Positions 1-10,835 of a stretch of 49,480 bases of DNA are shown here, piece after piece (positions within the stretch are counted from its first letter, which is position 1; each line of letters opens with the position of its first letter). The DNA is taken from assembly GCA_037447655.1 (NCBI GenBank), contig JBBHKE010000226.1, forward strand, positions 47,501 through 96,980, in the 5' to 3' direction. The notes beneath the pieces are model-generated. The model was not told the DNA's origin and ran no database searches. It worked only from the letters and a program-made list of their open reading frames with translations. The position numbers were made by a program, and so were the translations under genes. The stretch comes from Zygnema cylindricum. Taxonomy: Eukaryota; Streptophyta; Zygnematophyceae; Zygnematales; Zygnemataceae.

Positions 1-267
1 GCTGAAAATAAATCAAATGGTCTGTGGTAGCAAATACCAACCATTTCCATTCAAAAATTTAGAACACTGTTCCATAACCTGCTAAATTCTAAAAACCAAT
101 GGTTTCCAAGCAAAAAAATTCATGGACATTTAATAGGTATGTCACTTCGTGTTTATTATTGCGTTATTTCCATTTCATGCCGGTTCCAAACTCGGAAATT
201 GCAAAAAAATGACATTCGTAAAGTAATTTTTGAGAAATGGATCGTATGCGATTTGAGCTCAGGATTT

Positions 268-343
268 GAAAGGGAGAGGGATTGAGAGAGGTCGAAGGAG
301 AGGGACAGGGAGAGAGAGAGGGATAAGGAGATGAAGAGGGGGG

Positions 344-379
<36 letters not shown>

Positions 380-380
380 G
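268..380. repeat. GA-rich microsatellite
   Basis: The + strand is a run of GAGAG units with a few interruptions. Nothing coding is convincing here; the long serine/leucine-rich frames across it come from the simple repeat. Other low-complexity patches nearby are a CCCT run at 541-580 and A-runs at 471-485 and 616-655. Confidence 0.9.
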
Positions 381-764
381 TACATTGGAGCAAGCTGGTT
401 GGCTTACGCTGAAATAATTTGTTTGCCGATTTTTCCATACAGCTTCGCTTTTTTGGCGTCCTGGGCACCCTGAGAAAAAAAAAAGAGTTCGAAAATGAAG
501 TTCCATTTCAAGTTCAACGAATTGAGTTCGAAACAATGAAACCCCTCCCTCCCTCCCTCCCTCCCTCCCTCACTCTCTCCTCCCCCCCCCAAAAAAAACA
601 AATTTCTTGACAAACCGTGGAAAAAAAAAAGGGACCCCCAAAAAAAAAACAAAAAAAGGACAGGAGGTACATGCGCTAAACGACAAAATAGTACCTTTCT
701 CATGGCAATTTTGGACGACCTCCTTCCCATACAAATGGCAGATCCGGCCCGGAAACCCCTTTTA

Positions 765-840
765 CCCGAACCTGTTTCCGAACCTAAAACACCTATTTCC
801 GAACCTGAATTCGGTTCCGAACCTATTTCCGAACCGGAAA
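765..840. repeat. Degenerate tandem repeat of TTCCGAACC
   Basis: TTCCGAACC recurs about five times at irregular spacing, with one inverted pairing (GGTTCCGAACC). No function is evident. The rest of 1-1547 holds no supported gene. Confidence 0.6.
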
Positions 841-917
841 AAAACCCCAATTTTGTCTTTTTGTGGTGCACTCCTCCACAACCCCAGGAGGAAGGAGGCG
901 ACCCGCTAGAATTCTGC

Positions 918-1312
918 CACGTGGCACTACCCCTATGATTCTGCCACGTGGCGTTCCTCCTGGATGACACGTCGACAGATGAACCCACCGACCAGGAGAA
1001 ACTTCCCCTGTGTTTGTCGTTTTCTGAGGGAGGGTTACATTTGGAGGCATGATGGGCGCTAAACGACAAACTTATAGTGGACACGTTGCAGGAAGTCATA
1101 GGAGAGAGTGACATTTCACAGGAAGGACACGTGGATGGAAGTGAAGATGACACGTGGCAAAACTTTGTCGGCTTGTGGAAGAGGACACGAGAGAGAGCTG
1201 GGGAGGAGTTAAGGGCGACGCGAGCCATTGACCGGAAACAGTGCCACGTGGCACTCAACTAGAGGTGGAATTTGCCAGCGGATAAACCCAGGGATTTAAA
1301 AGATGCCACGTG
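918..1312. promoter_or_regulatory. Cluster of G-box palindromes (upstream group)
   Basis: Six CACGTG hexamers begin at 918, 945, 1128, 1151, 1245 and 1307. Several sit in the longer palindrome TGCCACGTGGCA. CACGTG is the plant G-box bound by bHLH and bZIP factors. The cluster lies 1.2-1.6 kb upstream of the proposed oxidoreductase start. Regulation of that gene is inference; the motifs are directly visible. Confidence 0.6.
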
Positions 1313-1547
1313 GCAGCTTCAGAAGGCTTTTTCGGGAAGAAAGAGGAGAGAGGGGAACGTCCGTACACAATCCGTCTGAAAAAACCGGAAGAAGGTTTAA
1401 TTGTTTCCTTCAATTTCCGTACGGACAATAGACTATTTTTCGTACTTTTCGTGTTTTTATGTGAATGGATGTTACTGTACGGTATTACAATATTAGCCAC
1501 TTTTTCTGTTCTTAAATAGCGTGGAAGGCGCATGGAAAGTTGGAAAC

Positions 1548-1767
1548 TACACCGTGTATCGCTATTAGGGTACGATTTTTTCGCCACTTAAAGCCTCTTT
1601 TCTCCGTACACACTTGTCGAATCGTGGATTTGACGGTTGCGATTGAAATCCAAGATTCTCACCTTCCCATTGGCACTCTCCATGTGAAAATCTATTAAGT
1701 GTGTACGGAGAAAAGATGTTTTTAAGCGGCGAAAAAATTATCAACACTAGTAGCGGTAAATGGTGTA
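1548..1767. mobile_element. CACCG-TIR foldback MITE, 220-bp S type (copy 1)
   Basis: The element starts TA-CACCGTGTATCGCTATTAG and ends with the imperfect inverse, CGGTAAATGGTG-TA. Arms of about 65 bp pair and include CTTTTCTCCGTACAC on the left and GTGTACGGAGAAAAG on the right. It has no coding capacity. It belongs to the same family as the copies at 8390, 8915, 12348, 14634, 16035 and 17869. Confidence 0.85.
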
Positions 1768-2136
1768 CTGTACAGTACACGAAAATTACAGTACAATACG
1801 CATTTTTCATATGGATGATTCCTCTCCTGCACGCACTTTTCAACTTAGGGCCAAGTTCCATCAGACGTTTCTGTAATCGTACGGCTAATTCTACAGACCG
1901 GGTTAATTGAGAGCGTTGTTCCATTAGGCGCTCTCTGTAAACGTCAAAAATTCGTTTACTGAGGCGATCGTTCCATTGTGTCGGGTCAGTAACCGACATT
2001 TGTTTTGCGTGGCACATTTTGATTGGTTCACGTAATAATTATCAACACTAATAGCGGTAAATGGTACACGAAAATTACAGTACAATACGCATTTTTTATA
2101 TAGATGATTCCTCTCCTGCACGCACTTTTCAACTTA
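1737..2136 (+). repeat. Direct repeat pair flanking ~190 bp
   Basis: About 100 bp at 2037-2136 repeats 1737-1850: the right end of the foldback element plus its outer flank (AGTACAATACGCATTTTT, GATGATTCCTCTCCTGCACG). The second copy lacks about a dozen bases at the element/flank joint. This is a local duplication of unknown cause. Confidence 0.75.
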
Positions 2137-2477
2137 TGATACAATATATTAATTTCATTTTACTTATCACTTTTTCCTATACTAATAGTGTGGTTTAATA
2201 AGCCCCAAAATTCAGTTTTTGTGTGGAAAATTTTCGCTCCACGTAGACCCCATTTCCTGCGAGATTTTTGAGGACAATCTATTTTTCGTACGGCTTCTTG
2301 TGGACCATACTTTAATTCGTACGAAAATAGTACTAGTTGCTGGTGCACCATTTATATGTACGGAAACCGGCAAATTCCTTAGACCTAAAAATGACATTAT
2401 TAGGTTGAGAATTATTAGGCTGACCGTCATCATCCGCTGACGTCATCGTCCCAAACATTGGCCACGTCACTTTGTGC

Positions 2478-2908
2478 CACGTGGAATGATGGCTGCGACG
2501 AGCTCTCTAGTCTTTCTGCCGGGTACGCCACGTGTCACGCCATATCCGAACAACCAGCACTGGCCACGTGGCATCACTCGCATTCCCTGTTTTGGACACG
2601 TGTCTCTCTCTCTCCAAACCTTCCAGGCAATGACACGTGTACTAATGTCTAGTTCTTATGTTTTTTTGTTTTGCCAGAATTTCGCCTCTATTCGGATACG
2701 ACAACTGTCCGTACACCTGGAGGTTCTCATCGAATCAGAAGTTGCCACGTGGCAGGACTTCCTACCCGCAAAGTTCTGTTCACATGCAGACAAAAGAGTA
2801 CTCTCTTCTCCGGAAGCCTTTTCTCCCGGAGATCCAGAAGAGCTCTCTTCAGTGGACAGCTGTCAATTCCACGTGGCTTCCCAGCGAACTCCCAAGGAGT
2901 GCCACGTG
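2478..2908. promoter_or_regulatory. Cluster of G-box palindromes (5'-gene group)
   Basis: Eight CACGTG hexamers begin at 2478, 2529, 2565, 2597, 2634, 2746, 2870 and 2903. They span the start codon and the first two exons of the oxidoreductase, so part of the cluster is transcribed and probably translated. The density is far above the one-in-4096 random expectation. Confidence 0.55.
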
Positions 2909-5672
2909 GCAGCAGGAAGACAGTGGTGGCTGAAGTGTCATCGTTGACCGGTCAATCGCCGACATTGACTGCTGACGTCACTGCTGGCGTGGCAGGTGAG
3001 CTGGACTGCCTCCCTGCAAAATCTATACAGCTTTTAATGTGGATAGCTTTTGAATTATGGATATTGTGGATTCTGTGGAGCCTTGTATGATATTTCATAA
3101 GTGTGTAATCTCATAATCTCTATTCATAATCTCTATGATTAAACTTGTTTTTGTTATTTTCCCTCTCCTTGGGGTACAAATGACCTAATTTTTCCAGGCG
3201 ATGAAGAAGTGGATGTCGTTGTTATCGGAGCCGGTCTCGCGGGATTGGCCGCTTCCATAGAACTCCAGAAAAACTCCGTTCCGTTTCTGCTTTTGGAAGC
3301 TTCTGATGGAGTCGGTGGTCGTGTTCGTACCGACAAAGTGGATGGTTTTTTGCTCGATCGAGGCTTTCAAATCTTTTTGTCGGGTATGTATTCTTGTCGT
3401 TATCCCTTTTTTATTTCTCAGGTAGTTTTTTCTGCACCTTTTTGCATATTTTCTAAAGAAGATGGTGAGTTTGTTTGTTCGGTGGGAGTCTTTTGTTTTG
3501 GCATTAACTTATTTCTTTACTTGTTTTTGTTTTTAAATTGGGCAGCTTATCCGGAAGCTAAAGAAATGTTGGATTATGAAGCGTTGGATTTGAAGCCGTT
3601 CTATGCGGGCGCTCTTGTTTGGTTCGACGGAAAATTCCATCGGTGAACACTTTTTGTACCTTCTCTCGTGGAAATGAAATCATCGTACGTTGGGGATCAA
3701 TGTTTAAATGAAATATAAGTGAGGATCGTTGGCATTTTGCATTAAGCATTGGACATTAAAAGTCTCATGCTACAATTTGACTTAGAGCATTGTCTTGGGA
3801 ATTTGAAAGTGCACATTACAAATTGGACATTGGTCATTAGAATAATTGGACATGAAACATTGTAGATTACACTATGTTTTATTATATGGCTCACTATGGG
3901 CCACTTAACTAAATAGTCTTATAAAAACTGTTTTATGATTTCGGATAAAAAAAAATACTACCTGAAATTAGAGTGATTAACTCTAATAGCAATGTGTACA
4001 TTGTACGTTATACATTATACATTTCACATTACACATTACACATTATACATTGAGATATTAGAGTTAGGACATTGTAAAACAAATATTGGACATTATGAAT
4101 GCGACATATTGGATATGGGACATCGGTGGACAAACAAATGTTAAATAAAATGATAAATAGAGTGGAAAACTTTAGATTTGGAGATATTGAACATGAACTT
4201 GAATCTATCAAAATATGAAATACCAAAACATTATGTCAAGTTTGAGCGTTAACCAACATCCAACTTGTGCACTGGGAAAAACTATAAATTCAATTATTGT
4301 TTAGTACCCAATAATCCACATTGCTTGTTCCATGTTCTCCCAATTCTCCGTTGAACATGGAACCTATCAGACATCCCTATTTTTCACACCCTAAAGAAAT
4401 TTAAAATCGAAACAAGATTTTTCTTTCTACCACAGTATATATCTATATATCTATTTTCTTGTCTCTGCTCTGGAAACCTGTACTCTTCAAACTCCAATTT
4501 TCTAAAAGTTTTCTAAACCACTGAACAGCTTCTCTTTCTCTCCTCTTCTTCCTCTCTCTCCTCTCTCTCACCACTCTCTTCTATCCTCTTCCCTCTCCTT
4601 TCTCCTCTGTCCTCTGTCTTCTTTCTCTTCTCTCCTCTGTCCTCTGTCCTCTTCCTCTCTCCGTTGTCCTCTCCCTTCCCTCTCTCCTCTCTTCTCTCCC
4701 CTCTCTCCTCTGCTCTCTCTCCTCTCTCCCCTCCTATATCTCTTCTCTCCTCTCCCCTCCCTCCTCTCTCCTCTCTCTCCTCTCCCTCTTCCCTCTTGTC
4801 TCTCTCCTTCTCCAGAGTTGCCGACCCTTTTCGCCACCCAATTGATGGTATTTCCTCCATTCCTAACCCGATAGGAACTCCTCTCGACAAAGCTTTGGTC
4901 GGATATATTCGTCTCAAAACTTTAACAAAATCTCTTGACGAGATTTTGACTTCTCCGGAAACTTCTATTGCCGAAAGGCTCGAGGAAGAGGGATTCACTC
5001 TTAAGGTACAAGATTACAATTACAGTGTTCAATGTTTGGTTAAATTTGGTTCACCATTTGGTGTTTGTGAGTAGAAAGAATAGTTGAGAAAAAAAATTCA
5101 GAGACTTAGGTCAGTAAATATATGTATGAAAAACATATAACTTCCACCTGTGAGAATGAAGCCCACTGTATCTGTACAATGACAGCAAACCCAAAACATT
5201 ACTTCTGGTCGAAAACATCTAACTTTCGTCGAAATCTTCCCCTCCCTTCTCCTCAAGCAACATTTGAGGAACATTGAGAAACATTTACGTTTTCCCGACG
5301 AAACGGGATCCAATCAAATTGCATCGTTCTTAGGTTCCCAGGAATGTGTATTTTTAGTATGTGTATTTAACACTTGCCTTTCTACTTAATGTCCACTCAT
5401 CGGCGGAATTTATTAATTTTTAATCGGAAATTTTAAATTCTTTTTTTTTAATTGGCGGAAATTTTAAATTTTTAAAAATGGAAATGTTTTAGCTAAAGTT
5501 GTTTCTCACGTGTGTACATGTGGGAGGTTAACTTTCGCATGTGTACATGTTTTTTTTTTTCTTTTTCTTTTTTTTACCGCAAATTTCTTTGTTTTTTTTT
5601 CATTGTTGTTTTTTTGGGTTGGTTGCTTCATTGTTTTGTTTTGTTTTGTTGTTTTCGTTGATTTTTCTAGTT

Positions 5673-5709
<37 letters not shown>

Positions 5710-7223
5710 TTTTTTTTTTTTTTTTTTGTTTTTTTTTTTTTTGTTGTATTTTTTTGTTGTTGCTTTTTTTTTCCGTTGGTTTTGCATGAATACAGTGAAG
5801 CATTTTTTTTTAATGTTTTTGATACACATTTGACTGCCCTTATTTAAAAATAACTCAATATGTACAATAATTAGTGTGGATTCTGTTATATTAATTTTTT
5901 ATTGTAAACGTTAAGTATATTTGGATGTCAAATTAGGAATTAGTTTCTACAAATTTGCAAATCCTAAACATTTTCTTCTTTTTATCTTTTTTTTATTTTT
6001 TTTTATTTTTTTTAATTGGTTGAGGGATATAGATGGTGAATCGATTTTTTCGTCCTTTTCTGGGCGGCATTTTTTTCGACCGGGAACTCGGGACAACTTC
6101 TCGGTCAGCTTCAAAACTTTTTCCGGACAAATTTTCGTTTTATTTCTGTTTTAGGAATTCTCTCTCTTTTGTTTCTAGAATTTTTTTTCCAGATTATTTT
6201 TTTGCTTTTTCAGCAGCTTAAAAATCAGGATTTGAGAACAATGCTGACAGTCCTAGGAATAACCTTCCTCCTTCCCCCTCCCCTCCCTCCCCTCCTCTTC
6301 CTCCCTCTCCCCTTCCCCCTCCCCCTTTCCTCTCCTCTCCTCCCTCCCTCCCCTCCCTCCTCCTTCCCTTCCTATCCCTCTCTTTCCTATTTATTATTAT
6401 TATTATTATTATTACTTTTATTTATTTATTATTATTATTTATTTTTTTTTCGGGCAGGCTTTTAGAATTTGTTTTACGAATGTTGGCTTTGGGCGCCAAC
6501 ACTTTGCCAGCTGGCGGCATCGGAGCCATTTCGGACTATCTGGCAAAATTGATTTCGTCTCATTCAATAAAGTTAAATTCACGAGTGGTTAGGATATCGC
6601 CACCTGGCGAAGAAAAGACGAAACCTACAAAAATAACCTTAGCCGACGGAAAAACAATAGTCGCGAAAAAAGGAGTAATTCTCGCGGTCGAGGGACCGGA
6701 AATTAAAAAAATGTTTCCGGAAAGTTTCGAGTTTAATGATCCGACGGTCGAGGGAGTTCCGAAAAGTACGGTTTGTCTGTACTTTTCGGCCGAAAAAGTA
6801 CCGATTGACGAACCAATTTTGTTACTAAACGGAACTCCAAACGGAATTGTAAATAATATGTGTTTTCCGAGTATAGTATCTCCCTCTTACGCTCCTCCCG
6901 GAAAAGTACTGATTTCGGTTTCGTTAATTGGAAATTATCCGGAGAGAACTGATTTCGAATTGGAAAATGAAGTGCGAAATGAATTGAAAGAATGGTTCGG
7001 TTCAACGGAAATCGATACATGGAAACACTTAAAAACGTATAGAATTCCGTTTGCCCAACCGGACCAACGACCTCCAACAAATTTAAAAAAAGAAAGTAAA
7101 ATTGGAAACTCTATTTTTGTGTGTGGAGATCATCGAGATTCTTCGACTTTTGACGGAGCTTTAGTTTCCGGAAAACGGGCAGCAAAAGAATTAATTTCGG
7201 AGACGTCAAAAATTAGTGTGTAG
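2486..7223 (+). CDS. Plastid-targeted FAD-dependent oxidoreductase (phytoene-desaturase/amine-oxidase-like), 7 exons
   Basis: The gene probably encodes a flavin-dependent oxidoreductase of about 580-590 residues; the substrate is unknown. Exons joined by hand: exon 2 2678-2995, exon 3 3198-3383, exon 4 3546-3642, exon 5 4816-5005, exon 6 6033-6103, exon 7 6458-7223 (stop TAG). All introns between these are GT-AG and every joint keeps phase. Exon 3 carries the Rossmann dinucleotide motif VVIGAGLAGLAAS, then GGRVRTD and LLDRGFQIFL. Exon 6 gives RFFRPFLGGIFFDREL. Exon 7 ends with the FAD-binding GDHRDSSTFDGALVSGKRAA. These match the plant family annotated as FAD/NAD(P)-binding oxidoreductases or phytoene-desaturase-like. 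The S/R-rich leader resembles a chloroplast transit peptide. Exon 1 is proposed from ATG 2486 (MMAATSSLVFLPG); its donor is unresolved (2568, 2589 or 2637 fit the phase), so the N-terminus is tentative. Confidence 0.85.
4530..4813 (+). repeat. CT-rich tract ending at the intron 4 acceptor
   Basis: About 285 nt of almost pure C and T (TCCTCTC units) fill the 3' end of intron 4 (3643-4815) and run straight into the CCAG acceptor. On the minus strand this appears as an artefactual Glu/Arg/Gly-rich frame. It acts as, or has expanded from, the polypyrimidine tract of the intron. The upstream part of the intron (3660-4500) holds AT-rich CATTG/ACATT repeats only. Confidence 0.85.
5671..5770 (+). repeat. 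Poly-T / TTTTG tract in intron 5
   Basis: A run of about 100 nt of T broken by single Gs lies inside intron 5 (5006-6032). It is on the transcribed sense strand as T, so it is not a retroposed poly(A) tail in sense. The remaining intron is AT-rich with no recognisable feature. Confidence 0.85.
6262..6440 (+). repeat. CCCT tract and TTA microsatellite in intron 6
   Basis: A CT-rich tract (6262-6390) followed by (TTA)n occupies most of intron 6 (6104-6457), just before the CGGGCAG acceptor. It is the second large pyrimidine expansion at a 3' splice site of this gene. Confidence 0.85.
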
Positions 7224-7570
7224 TATGTAGTTTCTTTTTTTTTGTTCTATTTTGTTTGTTTTAGGATTTTTTTCCTTCTTTTTTTATGTTTTGATTTTTC
7301 CCTCCTAAAAAAAGGTTCAGATAGAGTTTTCTTTTGTTTTGGAACTCACAACAATTAGAGTTTTCCGAAGGTTTCTAGTTTTTTTTTTTTTTTGGCTTTT
7401 TCTTCGTCTTCTTGTTCACAAAAGTAGTTTTTAAATGTTGTTTTTAAGAGAAATTAGAGTTATTGTAATATTTTTTCGTTTTTCTCTTTTTTTGTTAAAT
7501 ATTTTTTATCTTCCGTGATTTCTCTCTACTACCATGTGCACGTCTTTTTGGATTGTTATACCTATTATTA

Positions 7571-7691
7571 TTTGGGGAATTACCTCCCTCCCGTCCGTCC
7601 CTCCTCCTCTTCCCTCCTCCTTCCCTCCTCCTCCGTCCTCTTCCTCCTCCCTTCCTCCCTCCCTCCCTCCCTCCCTCCCTCCCTCCCTCCC
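7571..7691 (+). repeat. CCCT/CCTC tract downstream of the oxidoreductase
   Basis: About 120 nt of pyrimidine (CCCTCC units). The interval 7224-8389 otherwise holds T-rich 3' flank and AT-rich sequence; I see no gene, and no clear AATAAA signal that could be assigned. Confidence 0.8.
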
Positions 7692-8389
7692 GTGCGAAAT
7701 AATGTGAATGTCAAAAAAAAAGTCCAAACCTCTCTGTCATTCTATATAAATATTGGAATAGGGTTTTAAAACTCATATAGTACTATTGACAATTTTTTTT
7801 TAGTAAAATTTATTATTACATGTGAAAAAAACGACTACATAAAATTTGTTAATTTCACCTCATGCAAAAACATTGGACACCCTGGAGACTTTTGCTGACG
7901 ACGCCTTTCATTATTTCCTCAGAGAAATTAAAATCTATTTTTTTTTTATGGTCTACAATTTGTGTATTTTTTAATTAAGCTTATAAGTTAGCATTAGCGT
8001 TAGCGTATAGAAAAAAAATCCACTCTAATTCTCCCCACCCTAAACATCAAAAAACGACAAAAAAACACTATTTCAATCTTAATCGGTAAGATCATCGTTA
8101 CATTTCCTATTCTGGTACATCACATCTCAAAAAGCAAAAAACGACGGAGATTCTTTTAGAAAAAAAAATTATTGCATATTTACACCAAAAAAGGCCAAAA
8201 CCTAAATTGACGTCTTGTATTTGATGTAAGTGACATCGCATTTTTTTTTCCCCTATTGGCCTGCTTTCTACCGTAAATTAATCTGCGAATGGACAATTGT
8301 AGCACCACATTCCAACGGCCTGTAATATAAGCGACCTCACCGGTCCTGTAGCTTCCACCGTCAGCCGTTAACGAACCGCCGGCAGAATG

Positions 8390-8882
8390 TACACCGTGTA
8401 TCGCTAGTTTTTTTTGCCACTTAAAACCATAGTTCAAAAGTAGGTGAAAGTAGGCCCGCACAATATGCCTATCTTATGCAAAACATACAATATGACCTTA
8501 AGACCCATATTGTATTCGGACCTTTTCGGACCAATTAAAACATTCGGACCAAAAAATTTTATTTACACCGTCAGATTCGGACGATCGGACAGTCGCTGAT
8601 CAAAGTAGCGATCTAAGAAGATCACATGAAAAGCCCATAACATAACTTACGATAAAGGCGCCGACCAAAGGCCTTCCATAAAATCGCCTACTTTTGAACT
8701 ATGCTTAAAACATCTTTTTTCCGTACACATTTGTCCTATTATCAATTTGAGACCGCCAACCGGAAGCTGAGAATCCTATCTTTCAATCGCAACCGTCAGA
8801 CCCACAATCGGACATGTGTGTACGGAGAAAAGGTGTTTTTAGTGGCAAAAAAAAACATCAACACTAATAGATTCACGGTGTA
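8390..8882. mobile_element. CACCG-TIR S-type MITE split by a hAT-like MITE
   Basis: The ends are TA-CACCGTGTATCGCTAG and ATTCACGGTG-TA, with the family arm CCACTTAAAACATC on both sides. Removing 8428-8703 and one copy of CTTAAAAC restores the continuous arm GCCACTTAAAACATCTTTT and gives a unit of about 209 bp, close to the 220 bp of sister copies. Confidence 0.85.
8428..8703. mobile_element. Non-autonomous hAT-like MITE, 276 bp
   Basis: The perfect 17-bp terminal inverted repeat is CATAGTTCAAAAGTAGG at the left and its complement at the right. Both sides carry an identical 8-bp target duplication, CTTAAAAC (8420-8427 and 8704-8711). The 8-bp duplication and CA start point to the hAT superfamily. 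No transposase is present. The host site is the arm of an S-type element, whose other copies show the empty site. Confidence 0.9.
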
Positions 8883-8914
8883 CCGTTTCGAAACCGCAAC
8901 AATCGCCGACAATA

Positions 8915-9135
8915 TACACCGTGAATCGCTATTAGTGTTAATGTTTTTTCGTCTCTTTAAACATCTTTTCTCCGTACACGCATGTCGATTTTTAGATCTG
9001 ACGGTTGCGACTGAAAGGTAAGATTCTCAGCTTCCGATTGACGGTTTGGAAATTGAGAATCGGACAATTGTGTACGGAGAAAAGATGTTTTAAGTGGCGA
9101 AAAAATTGTTAATCCTAATAGCGATACGCGGTGTA
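8915..9135. mobile_element. CACCG-TIR S-type MITE (copy 3)
   Basis: A 221-bp foldback from TA-CACCGTGAATCGCTATTAG to CTAATAGCGATACGCGGTG-TA. The arms carry CTTTTCTCCGTACAC and GTGTACGGAGAAAAG. It lies 32 bp from the previous element. Confidence 0.9.
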
Positions 9136-9360
9136 GTTCCAATACCGCACCGACCGGGTAACTTTAAAAGCAGGCGTGGTTCGTAAAAAGTGGCGCAAAG
9201 GTTTAAAATGCGAGTTTTAGAAAATAGATCACAGATTATGCCACGTGTAACTATATTGATTTTCTAGGGTTCGATTTTATGCATACCTCATGCGTGTAAC
9301 AAGCATTGATTTACTAATAACTAGAAAACGTCAACGAGCCCAATCCTCCGTCATTATTAC

Positions 9361-9593
9361 GCATAGTTGTCCAATTCGTACGGATTTGGACTTTTTCCCG
9401 AAAACTACGTAGTATTCGTTTGTTTCGTAAATATCGTAAATTTCGTACGTTTCACACTGTACGGCATATTATACGGACATTAGAAAAATAAAAGACGTTG
9501 CTTCATTTGCGCGCGCGTATTTTTGTTTATCCTCCACTCCGTCTTCAGAAGGAAACCGCCGTTGGAGACGCCGTAAATTTCGCCGCTCGCCGC
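9361..9593. repeat. Dispersed repeat, also at 31321-31560
   Basis: GTCC-ATTCGTACG-ATTTGGACTTTTT, AAAACTACGTAG and CGTAAATTTCGTACGT are shared with 31321-31560, as is the downstream CCTCCACTC/GGAGACGC block. The 3' part merges into the 48-bp minisatellite. A transposon or duplicated non-coding locus is likely; no protein is recognised. The stretch 9136-9360 shows nothing definite. Confidence 0.6.
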
Positions 9594-10835
9594 TACACCG
9601 CGAATCGTTATTAGTGTCAGAGTCACTAAGGGCGTGTCCCCATGTGTTCAAGTAAGGGTTTTTTTCCGTCGTTTACACAGAAAATGGGACTTTCTACTTG
9701 AAAATATTACGCCGTACGAAAAATGGGCAAAAACTCAAATACATTTTGCGTCATCTTGGAACTTGAAAGGTACGGCGATTTGGCAGTATTATCATCGCGA
9801 CCCACTTCCAGCTCATCTTCACACTTGCAATGAAATCAAATCGCGACCTGCTTTTAATCAAAATACTACCCTATTGACGAATAGAAATCTTGGGTTGCAC
9901 GCGTCAAACGTTTTCATTTGTTTTTTTGCAGTTGGGATAATACACGAAAAAAAAAATGTTTGTCCGTTTGCTTATGTTGTCCACTTGTGGGCGTCTACAA
10001 ATGTCATTTTGTAGACGTAGGCGATTGCTTATGTCGTTCACGTGTGGGCGTCAACAAATGACAGTTGGCGTCGACAATTGTCCCAGTATGTCAGGAGCTC
10101 TTTGCGGCGTACAAATGTCCGCAGTTTGTTCCGAGACCGTTGGCGTCTACAAATGTCAGCAGTTTGGGTTTCGCAAGTATTGGCGACGTGTACAGCTGCC
10201 ACATATTCAAAATAATGAACGCGCAAGTAACGATTCACATAGGCACTCTTTGAAAAGTACACCGTAAAATCAGCGCTAAATTCCAAAATAACGTTTCAAA
10301 ATATCGGTTACACGGGGACACGCCCTAATTTGGGTTCTTAAAATTTTGTTTTTTTTTTTTAAATAGGATACATGTTTACAATTTTTCCTTGACGTTAATT
10401 AAGGTACCGTACAAAATAGCGTAAAGCCCGAAAGTAAAATAAAATATAAATAGCGTGGTGTACGGTCGATGTCAAACCGTACATAAATGTACCTTTTCAC
10501 CTGATATTTACAAAAAATGAATTAAATTAAACGCGCACGCATAGGAATGTGCGCTAAAAAAAACGGGATTAGTTTGACACGTAAATTAGTATAGTATGTA
10601 CGGATATTTTAAATTCGCGACAGCGTACGATTTCTAATATTATGTACGGATACATATATTAATGTATATAATCGTACGAGTATTATTCCATTTTTGCTGT
10701 TCCCAAATTAGCATAAACGCCGAAATTAGAATACATCATTTTTTTGAAAAATTCCAAATTCTTAATTAGCATATATTACGATAAATTTTCTTCAACACTA
10801 TTTAAACTTTGACACTAATAACGATTCGCGGTGTA
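9594..10835. mobile_element. CACCG-TIR M1-type element, carrying a Tourist-like insertion
   Basis: The ends are TA-CACCGCGAATCGTTATTAG and CTAATAACGATTCGCGGTG-TA. Without the nested element it is about 543 bp and matches, in inverse orientation, the copy at 13475-14013. The outer flanks CGCCGC-TA and TA-GTTCGTTGAAC rejoin to the 48-bp minisatellite unit CGCCGCTAGTTCGTTGAAC, which proves a TA target duplication. No transposase is present. Confidence 0.9.
9630..10325. mobile_element. Tourist/PIF-Harbinger-like non-autonomous element, 696 bp
   Basis: The termini GGGCGTGTCCCC and GGGGACACGCCC are perfect inverse repeats flanked by TAA on both sides. The related element at 13475-14013 carries the uninterrupted site GTCACTAATTTGGG (read on the other strand). 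A 3-bp TWA duplication with GG-ended repeats is the mark of PIF/Harbinger elements. Short frames inside are not convincing. Internal TGGCGTC-ACAAATG repeats are visible at 9985-10165. Confidence 0.88.

Noticed and set aside
156-536. Long Ser/Leu/Pro-rich frames across the GA/CT microsatellites (also 4513-5074, 6169-6465, 7506-7769)
   Set aside because: They follow the simple repeat in every frame, and parts overlap well-supported introns.
5506-5833. Lys-rich and Phe-rich frames across the poly-T tract
   Set aside because: Translation of a homopolymer inside intron 5.
6733-7080. Minus-strand 115-codon frame
   Set aside because: Antisense shadow of exon 7 of the oxidoreductase.
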